From Oscillospiraceae bacterium (GTDB lineage: Bacteria; Bacillota; Clostridia; Oscillospirales; Oscillospiraceae), in the NCBI GenBank assembly GCA_016296235.1, contig JAEDJR010000134.1, forward strand, positions 1-5,297: a stretch of 5,297 nucleotides of DNA, given 5' to 3'. How positions within the stretch are numbered: the stretch's first letter is position 1; each line of letters begins with the position of its first letter. Shown here one piece after another: positions 4,424 through 5,297 of this stretch. The notes under the pieces were generated by a model that saw only the letters and a program-made list of their open reading frames with translations, made no database searches and was not told where the DNA came from. Both the position numbers and the translations under genes were made by a program.

Positions 4424-5128
4424 CTATCCCAACTGCACCAGGGCATAGAGCACCGGCTGGTGGAGCAGGTAAATCCACAGGGAGTGGACGCCGCACCAGC
4501 GCAGGGCGCGGACGGGCCAGGCGCCGGCAGGGAAGTCCGGCAGCAGGGAGCGCCGCCGGGGGTACAGCAGCCGTCCCAGGCAGGCCCCCAGCAGGAACCA
4601 GCCCAGATAGGGCAGCAGGGGAAAATAATCGCTGGAGCAGAAGTCCGGCGGCGTCAGGCCCAGGGGGATCAGCCACCAGCTGCCGAAGGCCGCCGTCTCG
4701 GCCCAGACACCCAGGGCCACCAGGGCCGCGCCCAAAACAGCCAAAATCCAGGTTGGCAGACGGCGGAACAGGGGCCAAAGGAGCATACAGGTGCCCAGCA
4801 GATGCAGCACGCCGAACCAGATGACAATAAACAGGTCGGCCATGCCCAGCAGATACATGCCGCCGGTGACGGCAGTGATGAGCAGGCCGCCGCCCAATAC
4901 CTGCAGGCCCCGGCGGACGCTGCGCCGGCCCAGGACGGCGCAAAGCCCCGAGAGAATCACAAAGCTGACGCCGCAGTGATCCATGCAGAACTGCAGCACC
5001 GGGTTTTTCACCAGGTCAATGCCCCGGAAGTAGTCCAGGTCGAAGCACAGGTGGATGAACACCATAATGAGGATCATCAGTCCCCGCAGGGCGTCCAGCT
5101 CCCAGATCCGGTTGTCCGATTTGGCCAT
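4424..5128 (-). CDS. DUF1624 / heparan-alpha-glucosaminide N-acetyltransferase-like membrane protein
   Basis: This 234-residue polytopic membrane protein matches the DUF1624 family (HGSNAT catalytic-domain-like, PF07786). Such proteins are thought to carry acyl groups from cytoplasmic acyl-CoA across the membrane to an outside acceptor, often a sugar. The N-terminal signature is RIWELDALRGLMILIMVFIHLCFDLDYF (7-34), with the LDxLRG motif, His26 and Asp30. Further family-like blocks are VSFVILSGLCAVLGRR (54-69), IVIWFGVLHLLG (101-112, candidate catalytic His109), SDYFPLLPYLGWFLLGACLGR (166-186) and HSLWIYLLHQPVLYALV (215-231). About seven membrane helices are visible. AAAGGA (+ strand 5136-5141) is seven bases before the ATG. 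The length is typical for the short bacterial form. It sits 64 bases upstream of the MazG-like gene in the same direction, so cotranscription is possible but not proven. The acceptor substrate cannot be predicted; bacterial members are mostly uncharacterised. Confidence 0.87.
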   Translation of the reverse strand: MAKSDNRIWELDALRGLMILIMVFIHLCFDLDYFRGIDLVKNPVLQFCMDHCGVSFVILSGLCAVLGRRSVRRGLQVLGGGLLITAVTGGMYLLGMADLFIVIWFGVLHLLGTCMLLWPLFRRLPTWILAVLGAALVALGVWAETAAFGSWWLIPLGLTPPDFCSSDYFPLLPYLGWFLLGACLGRLLYPRRRSLLPDFPAGAWPVRALRWCGVHSLWIYLLHQPVLYALVQLG

Positions 5129-5160
5129 AAAACCATCCTTTCTGTCCTGAAAAAGGCAGA

Positions 5161-5191
5161 ATACGGAATGCAGAATGCAAAATGCAGAATT
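5161..5191. repeat. Short tandem repeat of ATGCAGA/ATGCAAA units
   Basis: Between 5161 and 5191 there are near-identical 7-base units: ATACGGA, ATGCAGA, ATGCAAA, ATGCAGA, then ATT. They lie upstream of the acyltransferase-like gene. Such AATTCTGCATT-type microsatellites are familiar in intergenic DNA of gut clostridia. They may change length by slippage and could move promoter elements. No coding function is visible. Confidence 0.6.
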
Positions 5192-5196
5192 GAGGT

Positions 5197-5250
5197 GTCC
5201 GCTGCGCGGACGGATTTGAAATCCGTAGGGCGGCCAGACCCCTGGCCGCC
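5197..5250. repeat. Triple-hairpin intergenic repeat
   Basis: Three perfect inverted repeats lie side by side: 5197-5202 with 5206-5211 (GTCCGC/GCGGAC), 5210-5217 with 5219-5226 (ACGGATTT/AAATCCGT, one-base centre) and 5229-5237 with 5242-5250 (GGCGGCCAG/CTGGCCGCC, loop ACCC). The first two share bases 5210-5211, so those two cannot both form completely. No T-run follows on either strand, so a classical terminator is unlikely. Together with the 7-mer tract this looks like a dispersed palindromic repeat. It lies in the gene-free stretch 5129-5297. From 5251 to the window end I see nothing further. Confidence 0.6.
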
Positions 5251-5297
5251 GCTTGCAGGCAGTTCGATTTGCCGGAACCCATCTTCCGAATCACCGC

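Noticed and set aside
4360..4446. N-terminal extension of the MazG-like protein (start at 4446).
   Set aside because: The extra residues are not family-like and overlap the acyltransferase-like gene. The internal ATG at 4359 has a proper ribosome binding site.
5016..5294. A 92-codon minus-strand open frame reaching the right end.
   Set aside because: It runs through the 7-mer tract and hairpins and then into the acyltransferase-like gene in another frame. The sequence upstream of that gene is repeat DNA, not coding.

Overview
The window looks like chromosomal DNA from a GC-rich gut-type Firmicute, most likely a clostridial lineage near Oscillospiraceae/Ruminococcaceae. I infer this from AGGAGG-type ribosome binding sites, the set of protein families, and short palindromic intergenic repeats at both ends of a kind I remember from such genomes. 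I could not run a taxonomic search.

Left part (1-2021, + strand). A roughly 125-base inverted-repeat element and an 18-base AT-rich palindrome precede a near-ideal sigma-70 promoter (TTGACA, 17 bases, TATAAT). The promoter is overlaid by two inverted repeats that look like operators. It drives a three-gene cassette: an ArsR/SmtB-type metal(loid)-sensing repressor (270-560), a PF03773 permease of the ArsP/SO_0444 type (621-1640), and a small thioredoxin-fold protein with a cysteine-rich N-terminal tail (1653-2021). Read together, this is a self-regulated metal(loid) efflux or detoxification operon. The sensor's CxC site, the permease's CSC motif and the ten-cysteine thioredoxin all suggest a soft, thiol-binding substrate such as trivalent arsenic.

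Middle part (2031-4359, - strand). This is a compact probable operon, transcribed right to left and convergent with the first cassette across only 9 bases. In order it encodes a MazG-like nucleotide pyrophosphohydrolase, a membrane-anchored NusG domain II protein, a Gx transporter family membrane protein (PF07456) and the lipoprotein ApbE (FAD:protein FMN transferase). The last three resemble the EetA/EetB/FMN-transferase part of flavin-based extracellular electron transfer loci. They point to flavinylation and electron transfer on the outer face of the membrane. No FMN-acceptor protein is in view.

Right part (4424-5297). An integral membrane protein of the DUF1624 / heparan-alpha-glucosaminide N-acetyltransferase-like family (4424-5128, - strand) lies upstream of the MazG-like gene in the same direction. 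Behind it is a 169-base gene-free stretch with a short tandem 7-mer repeat and three adjacent hairpins, again a repeat-type intergenic element. No rRNA, tRNA, CRISPR array or transposase gene is visible.
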